This document shows, in pieces, positions 47,376 through 56,880 of a DNA stretch of 64,000 bases. Origin of the DNA: Ferrovum sp. (GTDB lineage: Bacteria; Pseudomonadota; Gammaproteobacteria; Burkholderiales; Ferrovaceae); contig WJXM01000005.1 of the NCBI GenBank assembly GCA_019456405.1, positions 22,872 through 86,871 on the forward strand. The letters are read 5' to 3'. The notes under the pieces were generated by a model. The model saw only the letters and a program-made list of their open reading frames with translations. It did not search any database and had not been told where the DNA came from. The stretch's first letter is position 1, and each line of letters opens with the position of its first letter. A program made the position numbers and the translations under genes.

Positions 47376-48560
47376 TCAGAATGGCGAACTGCCCGTATCC
47401 AGTTCCACCGTTGGCGTCGCGGATAATCCTGGGGACAAATGTTGCAACTGGTCCAAAGGCTCGTCAAACACGATTTTGACGGGCAGGCGCTGTACGACTT
47501 TGACATAATTGCCGGTCGCATTCTCCGGAGGTAGCAGACTGAAGCGGGAACCCGTGCCATCCTGGAAACTGTCGATATGTCCATGCCATTCTCGATCAGG
47601 AAAGGCATCCACACGAATTTTCACCTTTTGTCCACGGTGCATGCGGTGTAACTGGGTTTCCTTAAAATTCGCGACCACCCAGGGAGCGCCGGTCACCAGG
47701 GACAGAACTACCGTGCCTGGCTGAACCAGTTGACCCAGCAACAGTGTTTTATGGGTCACCTTTCCAGCGGAAGGGGCCTCCAGTCGTGTATAAGTCAGAT
47801 TGAGTCGTGCCTGCGCCAGTGCGGCCTCGGCTTCAGCCACCGACGCTTGGCCTCCGGCTTCCTGATCCCGTTTGAGCGCCACCTGACGGGGTCCCGAACC
47901 TGCTTCATCGAGGCGAGCCCGAGCCTCTCCAACCCGCGCGGCGGAAATCTCCACCGCACGTTGCGCCGATTCTCTCCGCGCTTGCGCGGCTCGATCCGCC
48001 GTCAGCGCCTGATCGAGCCGCTGGTGTGAAATTTCCTGTTTTTCATAGAGCGCCTGATAGCGCTGCACATCATTGTGGGTGAGTTGAGCCTCTGCCTCGC
48101 TTCCGCCACTTTCCGCCAGCGCCTGTTTCTGGGCAGCCAACGCTGAGGCCAGGGCACTCCGGGCTTCCCGTACCGCAGCAGAGGTGGTGGTGGTCACCAC
48201 GGAAAGATCCTGAGAGGTGACCCCATGCTGAGCTTTGGCTGCAGCCAACACGGCTTCTGCTTGCTGCACGCGCAAAGCATAATCCCGGGGATCGATGAGC
48301 GCCATGAGTTGGCCGGTCTTGACCCACTGATTGTCTGTCACCTCGACCTGAGCGATATAGCCACTGATATGAGGGCTGATCTCCACGATGTCAGCCTCGA
48401 TGAAGGCATCGTCCGTGCTTTCCTGATTCCGCTGGACAAACCACAAGCCAAAGGCGCACAACAGCACCACTCCTCCCCCCAGCATCAGCCAGCGCCGCCA
48501 GGATACCGTGACCGACTGGGCAGTGGGGGGCGAAGAGACGGGAACATCGTCCTGAATCAT
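47376..48560 (-). CDS. EmrA/HlyD-type membrane-fusion protein
   Basis: 394 residues. Membrane anchor at about 25-42, lipoyl half-motif DIVEISPHISGYIAQVEVTDNQWVK split over 50-75, a long Ala/Glu/Arg-rich coiled-coil hairpin about 85-230, second lipoyl half YTRLEAPSAGKVTHKTLLLG, and a C-terminal beta domain. EmrA-type adaptors normally work with an MFS pump (EmrB), but none is encoded next to it. Start overlaps the stop of the TolC-like gene (ATGA), so adaptor and channel are co-expressed. Confidence 0.9.
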   Translation of the reverse strand: MIQDDVPVSSPPTAQSVTVSWRRWLMLGGGVVLLCAFGLWFVQRNQESTDDAFIEADIVEISPHISGYIAQVEVTDNQWVKTGQLMALIDPRDYALRVQQAEAVLAAAKAQHGVTSQDLSVVTTTTSAAVREARSALASALAAQKQALAESGGSEAEAQLTHNDVQRYQALYEKQEISHQRLDQALTADRAAQARRESAQRAVEISAARVGEARARLDEAGSGPRQVALKRDQEAGGQASVAEAEAALAQARLNLTYTRLEAPSAGKVTHKTLLLGQLVQPGTVVLSLVTGAPWVVANFKETQLHRMHRGQKVKIRVDAFPDREWHGHIDSFQDGTGSRFSLLPPENATGNYVKVVQRLPVKIVFDEPLDQLQHLSPGLSATPTVELDTGSSPF

Positions 48561-49912
48561 GGAAGAGACTCCGGTTGAGTGGGGGTTTCGTAGGTGATTT
48601 GACCCAAGGCCAGATCATAATTTACCTGTGCCATACCTAACCCTCCCAGGGCACCGATCTGATCGCTCCGGGCCTGCGCCAAACCAGCCTGGGCATCCAC
48701 CAGTTCGAGATTATCAGCGACGCCGCTGACAAAGCGATCCTGTGCCTGCTGCATCAAACGTTGGGCAAGATCCAGTCTTAACTGCGCTGCCTTCACCTGG
48801 GCACGACTGGTGTTCAAGGAGTCCTCGGCCAAACGGACGTCCTCTTCCACTTGATGGCGCCCGTCTTTCAAGGACAGTTCGGCTTGACGCCGACGGCTTT
48901 CGGCCTGATCCTGACGTGCGACCAATGCCCCTCCCTGATACAGGGGTACGCTCATCTGGATGCCATAGCTGTAGGTACGATAGTCATACTGGGTGGGAAG
49001 GACCCCACTGGGACCAATCGCGCCGATCAATCCGATGGTGGGATAAGAAGCCGCCACGGCGGCTTCTTTTTCCGTCACCCGTTGTTCCAGGGTTTTTTCC
49101 AGTGCCTGCAATTCCGGTCGTTGCTGCAGAGCACGGTCCACCGCATCACCCCCGTCGGGACTTGAAGCAGGAACGATCCCCAAGGTATCTGTCAATTCAA
49201 TAGGGAGGTCAAGCGGCAAACCGAGGGCGCGATGCAAGCGTGTCATGGCATCTTTGGCGGCACCCAGAGCCTGTTGCAGTTGGTAGGCAACCTGCGCTTC
49301 TGACGCAGCAGCCCGCACCTCATCCACGCCTGTGGCCAATCCGCTCTTCAACTGATCGCGCGTCAATTGCAGGAGATGTTGAGACAACGTCTCATTGGCC
49401 TGTGCTGCCTCGACCGACTCCACGGTCTGTTGTACGGCCAGATAAGCCAATCCGGCAGCACCGGCGATCTGTTGCGCCCGTGCCGTGGCTTCAAGACGTG
49501 CGACTTCGACCCCGGTTTGAGCCGAAGATGCCTCGTGTACATGGACCAGATCCAGAATTTGCTGGGTAAACTGTACGCGCGCATCGAACGTATTGAAAGG
49601 GCCGATGAGCGTGGGAAACCCTGGCAACGCCAAACCCATGGCACGCAAGTTCTGGGTTTGACGCATCTGGTAGGAATTGAAACCCACCGCCGGACGCAAG
49701 GCGGCCCGCGCTTCCTCGGCACGGGCTGTGGCCTCCTGGGCCTGTTCGAGAGCCAGTTGCACCTGAACGTGGTGCGTCACGGCCATCCCCATGGCCTGGC
49801 GCAAGGTCAGATGCAAACTCGAGTCCAGAGTATCCTGAGCCAAGACGGCGGTGCTGACAAGCAGTAATAAAACAGCGCTTGCCCACGCGGTTCGGGGTAG
49901 TCTATCCCCCAT
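48557..49912 (-). CDS. TolC-like outer-membrane efflux protein
   Basis: 451 residues from ATG 49912, which has GGAGAGGAG eight bases upstream; an earlier ATG at 49960 lacks a signal peptide. Signal peptide ends near VLAQDT. Two outer-membrane efflux (OEP) repeats with long amphipathic helices (e.g. VHEASSAQTGVEVARLEA) and no lipobox, unlike the NodT-type factor at 13 kb. Its start lies inside the last codons of panB (11-base overlap), an odd link between a vitamin gene and an efflux channel. Partner adaptor follows directly. Confidence 0.9.
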   Translation of the reverse strand: MGDRLPRTAWASAVLLLLVSTAVLAQDTLDSSLHLTLRQAMGMAVTHHVQVQLALEQAQEATARAEEARAALRPAVGFNSYQMRQTQNLRAMGLALPGFPTLIGPFNTFDARVQFTQQILDLVHVHEASSAQTGVEVARLEATARAQQIAGAAGLAYLAVQQTVESVEAAQANETLSQHLLQLTRDQLKSGLATGVDEVRAAASEAQVAYQLQQALGAAKDAMTRLHRALGLPLDLPIELTDTLGIVPASSPDGGDAVDRALQQRPELQALEKTLEQRVTEKEAAVAASYPTIGLIGAIGPSGVLPTQYDYRTYSYGIQMSVPLYQGGALVARQDQAESRRRQAELSLKDGRHQVEEDVRLAEDSLNTSRAQVKAAQLRLDLAQRLMQQAQDRFVSGVADNLELVDAQAGLAQARSDQIGALGGLGMAQVNYDLALGQITYETPTQPESLP

Positions 49913-50699
49913 AGCAATGCTCCTCTCCAGGAAACTTGCCCGCTTTGACTTCCTGCACATAAAGTTCTACGGCTTCTGTAATGGAACCCGTTTCCTGGAT
50001 AAAGGGACGGACGAAACGGGGAGGAATATACGCCCCCAGCCCCAACATGTCGTAAATTACCAGCACCTGCCCCGAGCAGTGGGGGCTGGCCCCGATCCCG
50101 ATGGTCGGAACCCGGACTTGGACACAGATCTGATCAGCCAGAGGTCGCGGCACGGCTTCTATCAGAATCATGCTGGCACCGGCTCGTTCCAGTTCCTGCG
50201 CATCAGTCAGAATCTGTTGGGCCATTGCAACATTACGGCCTTGAACTTTGAACCCCCCCAGTTGATGCACGGACTGGGGTGTCAATCCGATATGAGCACA
50301 GACGGGAATGCCTCGAGTCACCAGAAAGGAGACCGTTGGAGCCATGCTGGATCCCCCCTCGATCTTGACCATCTGGGCTCCTGCACGCATCAATTCGGCT
50401 GCATTTCGAAAGGTGTCCTCGGGACTGATTTGAGCCGTGGCAAAAGGCATGTCGGCCAGCAAGAAGGCCTTGGGCGCACCCCGCGCGACACAACGGGTAT
50501 GGTAGGCAATGTCAGCGATGCTGACAGGCAATGGAGAATCGTGACCCTGCACGACCATCCCCAGAGAATCTCCAATCAACAGAGCATCCACCCCGGCCTG
50601 CTCCAGAACCCGTGCAAAACTGGAGTCATAACAGGTCAGCATGGCAATTTTTTCACCGCGTTCCTGCATGAGTTGCAGGTCCACGATCGAGGTGCGCAT
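49902..50699 (-). CDS. panB: 3-methyl-2-oxobutanoate hydroxymethyltransferase
   Basis: 265-residue TIM-barrel enzyme forming ketopantoate from ketoisovalerate with methylene-tetrahydrofolate, first committed step to pantothenate and CoA. MLTCYDSSFARVLEQAG, LIGDSLGMVVQGH (metal Asp), VKIEGG (catalytic Glu region), HIGLTPQS and GIGASPHCSGQVLV are family blocks. Preceded by yceI on the same strand with an 11-base gap. panC, its usual neighbour, is missing. The 3' end overlaps the TolC-like gene. Confidence 0.96.
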   Translation of the reverse strand: MRTSIVDLQLMQERGEKIAMLTCYDSSFARVLEQAGVDALLIGDSLGMVVQGHDSPLPVSIADIAYHTRCVARGAPKAFLLADMPFATAQISPEDTFRNAAELMRAGAQMVKIEGGSSMAPTVSFLVTRGIPVCAHIGLTPQSVHQLGGFKVQGRNVAMAQQILTDAQELERAGASMILIEAVPRPLADQICVQVRVPTIGIGASPHCSGQVLVIYDMLGLGAYIPPRFVRPFIQETGSITEAVELYVQEVKAGKFPGEEHCYGG

Positions 50700-50710
50700 A
50701 GCACTCTCTC

Positions 50711-51259
50711 CTAGGGAACGAGGGTAAAACGATAATCGACCGTGACTTCATCGGCCACCGTGTCTGTCGCACTCCAGGTTCCATCCCCCACGTCGAAATC
50801 ATTCCGTTTCAAGGTGAATCGTCCCTGCGCACTGCGCCCACCGTGATCATAGGACATCTTGAGGGGAATTCGCAAGGGTTTGCTTATCCCTTTCAGTTGA
50901 AACAGGCCCCACACGAGGTACTGATTCGGTCCCACGATCCGAATATCCGAGGAGTCAAAACGGGCTTGAGGAAAGGATTGGATATTGAACCAATGCTTGC
51001 CCCTGATCTCGTCTTCCGACTCCTCCGATGCCAAGTCGATACTGCCCAGATCGATGGTGATGTGGGCATAACTGTGCGGCAGATCCTGGGCATCGAAATG
51101 CAGATCGGCGGAAAATTTCCGGAAATTTCCCTGTACCAATGCACCCATTTGGGTTCCCGTGAAGGTGATTTGTCCAGAACCGACCGTCTCAGCCCAGGAC
51201 TGCGACATAAAAATTAATGAAAAACCTATTAAAACAAATTTGTATAATATATTTTTCAT
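50711..51259 (-). CDS. YceI-family periplasmic lipocalin-like protein
   Basis: 182 residues: signal peptide 1-23 (MSQSWA-ET), then the YceI beta-barrel that binds polyisoprenoid-type lipids in homologues. GALVQGNFRKFSADLHFDAQDL, ASEESEDEIRGKHWFNIQSFPQARFDS and LKRNDFDVGDG are typical blocks. Follows the cytochrome b561 gene by 18 bases, the common yceJ-yceI pairing. The physiological role is unsettled. Confidence 0.9.
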   Translation of the reverse strand: MKNILYKFVLIGFSLIFMSQSWAETVGSGQITFTGTQMGALVQGNFRKFSADLHFDAQDLPHSYAHITIDLGSIDLASEESEDEIRGKHWFNIQSFPQARFDSSDIRIVGPNQYLVWGLFQLKGISKPLRIPLKMSYDHGGRSAQGRFTLKRNDFDVGDGTWSATDTVADEVTVDYRFTLVP

Positions 51260-51277
51260 GATAATCCTGAGGATTTT

Positions 51278-51814
51278 TCAGGGGCGCATACGGGCCATCA
51301 ATTGATCCCGGTCGACGAACTGATGTTTGAAGGCCGCCGCCACATGCCCCAAAACCAGAACCAACAAAGTCCAGTTCAAGGCTTGATGAAGCGTCTCGAA
51401 CAGATGGGAGAGCGACTTATCTTTGGGAACCAGATTGGGCAAGGGAAGGAGATTGAAATAAACCACGGACACGCCCGCTGCTGAACTGTGTAGCCAACCC
51501 GTCAAAGGAATGAGTACCATCAGGATATAGAGGGCCCAGTGGGCGATTTCCGTGACCTTTTGGAGCTGCCGGCTCATTGTCGCCGGCAAAGCAGGAGGGC
51601 GGTGTGTCGAGCGCCAGGCCATCCGCATCCACACCAGCAAAAACAGGGTCACACCCAACCACTTGTGCCAAGTGTATATTTTTAACTTCCAGGGGGAAAG
51701 TTCCAGACCGGACATATACTGTCCGACCCCAAAGGCGATGGTCAATCCTGCGGCCATGATCCAGTGCAGACCGATTGCGACGGGGGTAAATTTTGCGGGA
51801 GAACGAGAACTCAT
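51278..51814 (-). CDS. Cytochrome b561 (YceJ/CybB family)
   Basis: 178-residue inner-membrane dihaem cytochrome with four membrane helices. Haem-ligand histidines occur in GLHWIMAAG, TWHKWLG, IAHWALYIL and LGHVAAAFKH. It accepts electrons from quinol in homologues, some using superoxide as donor. ATG at 51814 follows AGGAG; an upstream ATG at 51838 would add eight residues. In an operon with yceI. Confidence 0.9.
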   Translation of the reverse strand: MSSRSPAKFTPVAIGLHWIMAAGLTIAFGVGQYMSGLELSPWKLKIYTWHKWLGVTLFLLVWMRMAWRSTHRPPALPATMSRQLQKVTEIAHWALYILMVLIPLTGWLHSSAAGVSVVYFNLLPLPNLVPKDKSLSHLFETLHQALNWTLLVLVLGHVAAAFKHQFVDRDQLMARMRP

Positions 51815-51881
51815 GGGCAACTCCTGATCATTGACCAATGGGTTTAATTGTACGCATACGAACTAAATAATGCAATTTCTT

Positions 51882-52646
51882 TTAACTGACTCGGAACAAG
51901 CGACAGTAATTTTCTGTCGTACGTTCCCCCACTTCCTCGATGGAAATACCGCGCAGTCGCGCGATCTCTCCTGCTACATGGGGCACATAAGCCGGTTGAT
52001 TGGCTTTTCCGCGCATAGGCTCCGGCGCCAGATAGGGAGAATCGGTTTCAATCAACAGGCGGTCCAGTGGAATCTGACGGGCAACTTCCTTGAGGGCCTT
52101 TGCATTGCGGAACGTAACGATCCCGGAAAAAGACAGGTAAAAACCTCGCTCCAGAGCCGCATCGGCCACCGCCTGAGTTTCAGTGAAACAGTGCAATACC
52201 CCGCCCACTTCCTCTGCCCCCTCCTCGTCCAGCAAGCGCAAGGTGTCTTCAGCCGCAGAACGGGTATGAATCACGAGGGGTTTCCGGACTTGGCGAGCCG
52301 CGCGAATATGGGTTCGGAAACGTTCCCGTTGCCATTCCAGATCTCCTCCCAAACGATAATAATCCAGGCCGGTTTCGCCGATAGCCACCACCTTGGCATG
52401 CGTCGCCTCAGCCACCAAACGCTCCACGCTGGGTTCCTCGATGTCCTGGTAATCCGGATGAACGCCCACCGTGGCATGCCATCCCTGATCTGTTTCCGCC
52501 ACGGCAAGAACATCCGGAACGGTTTCCAGTCGCACCGAAATACAAAGCGCACGGGTAACTTCAGCCCGCATCATGGCGGCATGCACGCTCGACAACTGAG
52601 TCCGTAACTCAGGAAAATCCAAATGGCAGTGAGAATCGGCAAACAT
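51882..52646 (-). CDS. tatD: TatD-family metal-dependent hydrolase / DNase
   Basis: 254-residue TIM-barrel hydrolase. Metal ligands in DSHCHLDF, VAIGETGLDYY, VIHTRSA, VLHCFTET and ETDSPYLAPEP. TatD proteins are 3'-5' exonucleases acting in DNA repair and quality control; paralogues YcfH and YjjV cannot be separated, and the position after holB fits YcfH. Last gene of the fab-mltG-tmk-holB operon, 15 bases behind holB. About 70 bases separate it from cytochrome b561. Confidence 0.93.
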   Translation of the reverse strand: MFADSHCHLDFPELRTQLSSVHAAMMRAEVTRALCISVRLETVPDVLAVAETDQGWHATVGVHPDYQDIEEPSVERLVAEATHAKVVAIGETGLDYYRLGGDLEWQRERFRTHIRAARQVRKPLVIHTRSAAEDTLRLLDEEGAEEVGGVLHCFTETQAVADAALERGFYLSFSGIVTFRNAKALKEVARQIPLDRLLIETDSPYLAPEPMRGKANQPAYVPHVAGEIARLRGISIEEVGERTTENYCRLFRVS

Positions 52647-52661
52647 GGAACAACCTCGCTT

Positions 52662-53615
52662 TCAGGAAGAGGGATGAAGCGGCGCCAGCAAGGATTCGGT
52701 CAGCAGACGCGCATTCAGGGGGTGGGTCATCCAGCGTCGGGCTTCACGCAGGCGTGTTTCCCAGGCCAGCAGATCGTAAAGATCGAGACGAGGTGCCATA
52801 CGGCTCAATGGCTCCTGGAAGTCCTGATGATAATGACCATGGCCCAGAAGTTTTTGTCCGATCAGATCCATGACCCAGAACTGGAGCCATTCCAGCCATT
52901 GATCCAGGCCTAGATTCAGAATCCGGTCCGCTTGTTGAGTCAAGGAAAGACCATTATCCGTCAGGATCTGTAAAAAGCCCAGGCGCCCTTCATGGTCACG
53001 CCGGAACTGTTCAAGGGCCCGCAAGGGAGCGCCCCCCGAACGACACAAATAGCCCGCAGGTTCCTGGACCCCCTCTCGCCGGAGCCACTGCATAGCCTGC
53101 TCCCCTGTGGGCAAAGGGACGGGCCAGAGTCGACAACGGCTGCGAACCGTGACGGGAATTCGGGCAGAATGGTCGCTGACCAGCAAAAACAAGGTATTGA
53201 GTGGGGGTTCCTCGAGCGTTTTCAGCAAGGCGTTGGCGGCCGCCAGATTGAGTGCTTCGGCGGGTTCGATCAAAATGACCCGCCACCCCTGCCGATGACT
53301 GGTGGTCATCAGGAATTCGGCAAGGGCACGCACGGCATCCACGGTGATCCAGACACTCCCCTCCGAATCCCCACCTTCTTCCTGGCGGGGCGGTGTCAAC
53401 AACCGGAAATCAGGATGATGTCCTGCTTGAAACCAACCACAGGAAGGACATGTTCCACAGGGTTGTGGGGCGTTTCCTTCACAGAGGACTGCCTGGGCCA
53501 GATGGCGTGCCAGCGCGCCTTTTCCCAGTCCGGCGGGCCCCGTCAGCAAAAGGCCCTGGGGTCGCTCTGCTGCCCATAGCCGCTCAAAAACTTTTTGATT
53601 CCAGGGATGAATCAT
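52662..53615 (-). CDS. holB: DNA polymerase III delta' subunit
   Basis: 317-residue clamp-loader subunit. N-terminal AAA+ fold with a P-loop-like GPAGLGKGA, a four-Cys zinc module ([17 protein letters not shown]), and SRC-type sensor [11 protein letters not shown]. In E. coli delta' is a rigid ATPase-inactive stator; here the P-loop Gly-Lys is retained. Start overlaps the tmk stop by four bases. Confidence 0.94.
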   Translation of the reverse strand: MIHPWNQKVFERLWAAERPQGLLLTGPAGLGKGALARHLAQAVLCEGNAPQPCGTCPSCGWFQAGHHPDFRLLTPPRQEEGGDSEGSVWITVDAVRALAEFLMTTSHRQGWRVILIEPAEALNLAAANALLKTLEEPPLNTLFLLVSDHSARIPVTVRSRCRLWPVPLPTGEQAMQWLRREGVQEPAGYLCRSGGAPLRALEQFRRDHEGRLGFLQILTDNGLSLTQQADRILNLGLDQWLEWLQFWVMDLIGQKLLGHGHYHQDFQEPLSRMAPRLDLYDLLAWETRLREARRWMTHPLNARLLTESLLAPLHPSS

Positions 53616-54238
53616 GCGTCACCTGAGAGCGAGGGGAAAGCCCGCAGCAACACGCTCTCGACCTGTTCTGCCAGAATTCGCGGATCTGCCGTCGCCTCCA
53701 TCCTGCACACATGGGGCATATGACTGCGCGCCTCATACCCTGCTCGCACCCGTTCAAAGAAAGCCCGTTCTTCCCGCTCAAAACGATCCCCTTCCTGACG
53801 TCCTCGCGCCAAACGTTGAGCGGCAATGTCGGGATCCAGATCGAACCATAGAGTCAAATCCGGTTGAAAGCCCGCACAAACCCAGGTTTCCAGGGTCTTC
53901 AAAATGTCTTGGGACAATCCTCGCCCACCGCCCTGATAGGCAAAGCTGGCATCCACGAAACGGTCGCTCAATACCCACTCTCCCCGCGCCAGTGCAGGCT
54001 CGATCACCTGGGTGACATGATCGTGACGCCCGGCAAAGACGAGCAGGGCCTCACTCAGAGGAGACATCGACATATTCAAAAGCAGGGGTCTCAAGGCTTC
54101 AGCCAGTACGGTTCCCCCCGGTTCGCGCGTACGTTTCACCACCACCCCACGGATTTCCAACCAGCGTTGAACCGTGTCCAGTTGAGTGCTTTTCCCTGCA
54201 CCATCGATTCCTTCAAGGGTAATGAACTTACCGCGCAT
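53612..54238 (-). CDS. tmk: Thymidylate kinase
   Basis: 208-residue kinase phosphorylating dTMP to dTDP. P-loop [16 protein letters not shown] at the start, RTREPGGT (DRX-type substrate motif region), [17 protein letters not shown], and a lid with Arg residues ([14 protein letters not shown]). ATG 54238 gives the family N-terminus; the frame runs upstream to 54484 through mltG but is not coding there. Start overlaps mltG by 11 bases and the stop overlaps holB. Confidence 0.96.
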   Translation of the reverse strand: MRGKFITLEGIDGAGKSTQLDTVQRWLEIRGVVVKRTREPGGTVLAEALRPLLLNMSMSPLSEALLVFAGRHDHVTQVIEPALARGEWVLSDRFVDASFAYQGGGRGLSQDILKTLETWVCAGFQPDLTLWFDLDPDIAAQRLARGRQEGDRFEREERAFFERVRAGYEARSHMPHVCRMEATADPRILAEQVESVLLRAFPSLSGDA

Positions 54239-55229
54239 GGTTTGTCGTCCGTTTGAGCTGATACTGTTGCACCGCCCGCTGGTGCGCTTCGAGGGTAGTG
54301 GAAAATTGATGGGTTCCATCTCCTCGCGCCACGAAAAACAAATCAGAAACCGCCAACGGGTGCACGGCCGCCCTGAGCGCTGCCGATCCAGGCAATGCAA
54401 TGGGAGTAGGGGGGAGACCGCTTCGGGTATACGTATTATAGGCGTTGTCCCGATGCAGGTCGCGGCGATGCAGATGACCATCATAGTCCGCTCCCAGACC
54501 GTAGATCACGGTGGGATCAGTTTGCAGGCGCATATCCAGACGCAAACGATTCAAAAAAACTGCGGCAATGCGCGCGCGCTCTTCTCGATTGGCCGTTTCT
54601 TTCTCGATCAGGGAAGCCAGGATCAGGGCCTGGTAAGGATCCGTCAAGGCCAGGTGAGGATCGCGTGTCGCCCAAACCTGGGCCAGTCGTTCGATCATGG
54701 CCCGATGCGCCCGCTCGAGAATGTTCCAGTCACTCTCGCCCGGACTGTAGAAATAGGTATCGGGGAAAAACCATCCTTCAGGAGCCTGCCCCGCTGCGCC
54801 CAGATGCGCCATCACGGCACTATCGAGCAATCCGGCACTATCTTGACGCAAATTGGGTTGCTGTTCCAGCAGGGCGCGCAACTGAGCAAAAGTGGTTCCT
54901 TCGATGATCTGAACCTGCCAGACATCCCCCTCACCCCGAGCCATTTGACGCAGTATCTGCCAACCACTCAGGGGTTGAGTCCATTCATAACTGCCGGCTT
55001 TCAGGTGACTCTGTTCGCCCAGAACTCTCCCTACCCAGGTAAAGGTCCAGGGTTCCGTAAGCACACCCTGCTGAACCAGTTGTTGCGCAACGGCACGCAG
55101 CCCCAGTCCGTTGGACAGTTCAAAGGCATAAGGCGTATGGGGCAGCGGCAGGGGGCGAATGAAAAACAGGGCGAGCCAGACAACCAGCCCGCTCAGTCCA
55201 CTCGCCAGAACCCAGAGCAGACGGCGCAT
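54228..55229 (-). CDS. mltG: Endolytic murein transglycosylase MltG
   Basis: 333-residue inner-membrane enzyme cutting nascent glycan strands and so setting their length. One N-terminal membrane segment (about 5-25), a LysM-like region, then the YceG domain with the catalytic Glu in [15 protein letters not shown] and the motif [14 protein letters not shown]. In many relatives pabC sits just upstream; here PabC activity is fused to PabB at 42 kb. Lies between fabF and tmk with a 14-base gap to fabF. Confidence 0.95.
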   Translation of the reverse strand: MRRLLWVLASGLSGLVVWLALFFIRPLPLPHTPYAFELSNGLGLRAVAQQLVQQGVLTEPWTFTWVGRVLGEQSHLKAGSYEWTQPLSGWQILRQMARGEGDVWQVQIIEGTTFAQLRALLEQQPNLRQDSAGLLDSAVMAHLGAAGQAPEGWFFPDTYFYSPGESDWNILERAHRAMIERLAQVWATRDPHLALTDPYQALILASLIEKETANREERARIAAVFLNRLRLDMRLQTDPTVIYGLGADYDGHLHRRDLHRDNAYNTYTRSGLPPTPIALPGSAALRAAVHPLAVSDLFFVARGDGTHQFSTTLEAHQRAVQQYQLKRTTNHAR

Positions 55230-55243
55230 CAGGAGAACAAAAT

Positions 55244-56485
55244 CTATTCGAGGCGGCGAAAAATAATACTCCCATTGGTGCCGCCAAAACCAAAGGAATT
55301 GGAGAGGACCACGTTCACGGGCATGGCCCGCGCCTCATGAGGAACAAAATCGAGATCGCACTCGGGACTCGGATCATCCAGATTGATGGTGGGTGGAACC
55401 ACCTGATGGTGAATAGCCAGTACGGAAAACACGGCTTCTATCCCTCCCGCAGCCCCCAGGAGATGCCCTGTCATGGACTTGGTGGAACTGATGGCCAGTT
55501 TATAGGCATGGTCGCCAAAGGTACGTTTGACCGCGACCGTTTCTCCCAGATCCCCCAGGGGGGTAGAGGTCCCATGTGCATTGATGTAATCCACCTGATC
55601 CGGGTTGAGCCCGGCATTTTTCAAGGCATTGAGCATACTCCGGCGCGCGCCATCGCCGTCCGCCGGAGGAGCGGTCATGTGATACGCATCCGCACTCATG
55701 CCATAGCCGCACAGTTCGGCATAGATCTTTGCGCCTCGGGCTTTGGCATGGGACAACTCTTCCAGAACCAGAACACCGGCCCCTTCGCCCATGACGAAAC
55801 CATCGCGCGCCTGATCCCAGGGACGGCTGGCAATTTCCGGCGCATCGTTGCGCGTGCTGAGCGCCCGGGCGGCACAAAACCCACCGATCCCCAATTCGTT
55901 GATGGCGGCCTCGGCCCCCCCTGCAACCATCATGTCGGCATCGCCATACTCGATCAGTCGAGCCGCTTCCCCAATGCTGTGATTTCCGGTGGTACAGGCA
56001 GTCACCAAGGCCAGATTGGGGCCTTTCAGACCGTACATGATTGACAGGTTGCCTGAAATCATGTTGATGATACTGCCGGGAATGAAGAAAGGAGAAATCT
56101 TGCGCATCCCTCCTTCCAGATAAGCACGGCCGGTGTCCGTAATCATGGGCAATCCGCCGATCCCGGAACCAATGCATACCCCCACCCGTTCGGCATCGAC
56201 CGGATGAGCCGTGACGCCGGCGTCACGCAAGGCCTCCATGGCCGCAACCAGACCATAATGGATAAAAATGTCCATGCGGCGCACTTCTTTGGGATTGAGA
56301 TGCTGTGCGGGATCGAAATTTTTTACTTCGCCCGCAATCTGACAAGGCATCGATGCAGGATCGAAGCGGGTGATCCGCCCGATTCCGGAACGCCCGGCAC
56401 AAAGTTGAGCCCAAGCCTCGGGGACAGAATTCCCGACAGGGGATATGATCCCCAGACCAGTGACGACGACGCGACGACGGGACAT
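55244..56485 (-). CDS. fabF: 3-oxoacyl-ACP synthase II
   Basis: 413-residue elongating condensing enzyme for fatty-acid synthesis. Catalytic Cys in VTACTTGNHSIG, His pair in NAHGTSTPLGD and TKSMTGHLLGAAG, glycine-rich C-terminus SFGFGGTNGS. ATG 56485 follows a perfect GGAGGT; a frame start at 56506 has none. Here TACTTG replaces the common TACATG. Directly downstream of acpP across 69 bases. Confidence 0.96.
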   Translation of the reverse strand: MSRRRVVVTGLGIISPVGNSVPEAWAQLCAGRSGIGRITRFDPASMPCQIAGEVKNFDPAQHLNPKEVRRMDIFIHYGLVAAMEALRDAGVTAHPVDAERVGVCIGSGIGGLPMITDTGRAYLEGGMRKISPFFIPGSIINMISGNLSIMYGLKGPNLALVTACTTGNHSIGEAARLIEYGDADMMVAGGAEAAINELGIGGFCAARALSTRNDAPEIASRPWDQARDGFVMGEGAGVLVLEELSHAKARGAKIYAELCGYGMSADAYHMTAPPADGDGARRSMLNALKNAGLNPDQVDYINAHGTSTPLGDLGETVAVKRTFGDHAYKLAISSTKSMTGHLLGAAGGIEAVFSVLAIHHQVVPPTINLDDPSPECDLDFVPHEARAMPVNVVLSNSFGFGGTNGSIIFRRLE

Positions 56486-56554
56486 GTTCAGACCTCCATA
56501 TTTCAAGGCAGCGCAGTGCCTGCCCTGATATTCCTGACTCGGGTATTGCCTTTC

Positions 56555-56794
56555 TCAGGCAGGCAAGTGAGAATTCACATAATCGATGGCTTGTTGCACC
56601 GTTGTGATCTTTTCGGCTTGTTCATCAGGAATTTCGCACTCAAACTCTTCTTCCAGAGCCATCACCAATTCAACGGTGTCGAGAGAATCCGCTCCCAAAT
56701 CTTCCACAAAGGAAGAGGATGTCTGGATATCCTCGAGTTTGACTCCCAGTTGCTCTGAAACGATTTTCTTGACGCGCTCTTCAATAGTAGACAT
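56555..56794 (-). CDS. acpP: Acyl carrier protein
   Basis: 79-residue acidic four-helix protein carrying growing acyl chains on 4'-phosphopantetheine attached to Ser37 in [10 protein letters not shown]. Length and sequence (e.g. [26 protein letters not shown]) are nearly canonical. A 5-bp stem TGCCT/AGGCA with loop GAGAA spans the stop codon on the coding strand and might slow read-through to fabF, consistent with ACP being made in excess. Confidence 0.98.
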   Translation of the reverse strand: MSTIEERVKKIVSEQLGVKLEDIQTSSSFVEDLGADSLDTVELVMALEEEFECEIPDEQAEKITTVQQAIDYVNSHLPA

Positions 56795-56880
56795 GTAATT
56801 AGGATCCTTGGCAGTTGTCTTTCAAAAAAACAGGCGTAGTGTACCAAAACACGCCGACGAATACCATCCCGAAGGATGGG

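Noticed and set aside
49851..50714. 287-codon plus-strand frame opposite panB
   Set aside because: Antisense shadow of panB, which matches its family end to end.
54186..55340. 384-codon plus-strand frame opposite mltG
   Set aside because: Mirror of a well-conserved gene; no recognisable domain or ribosome-binding site.
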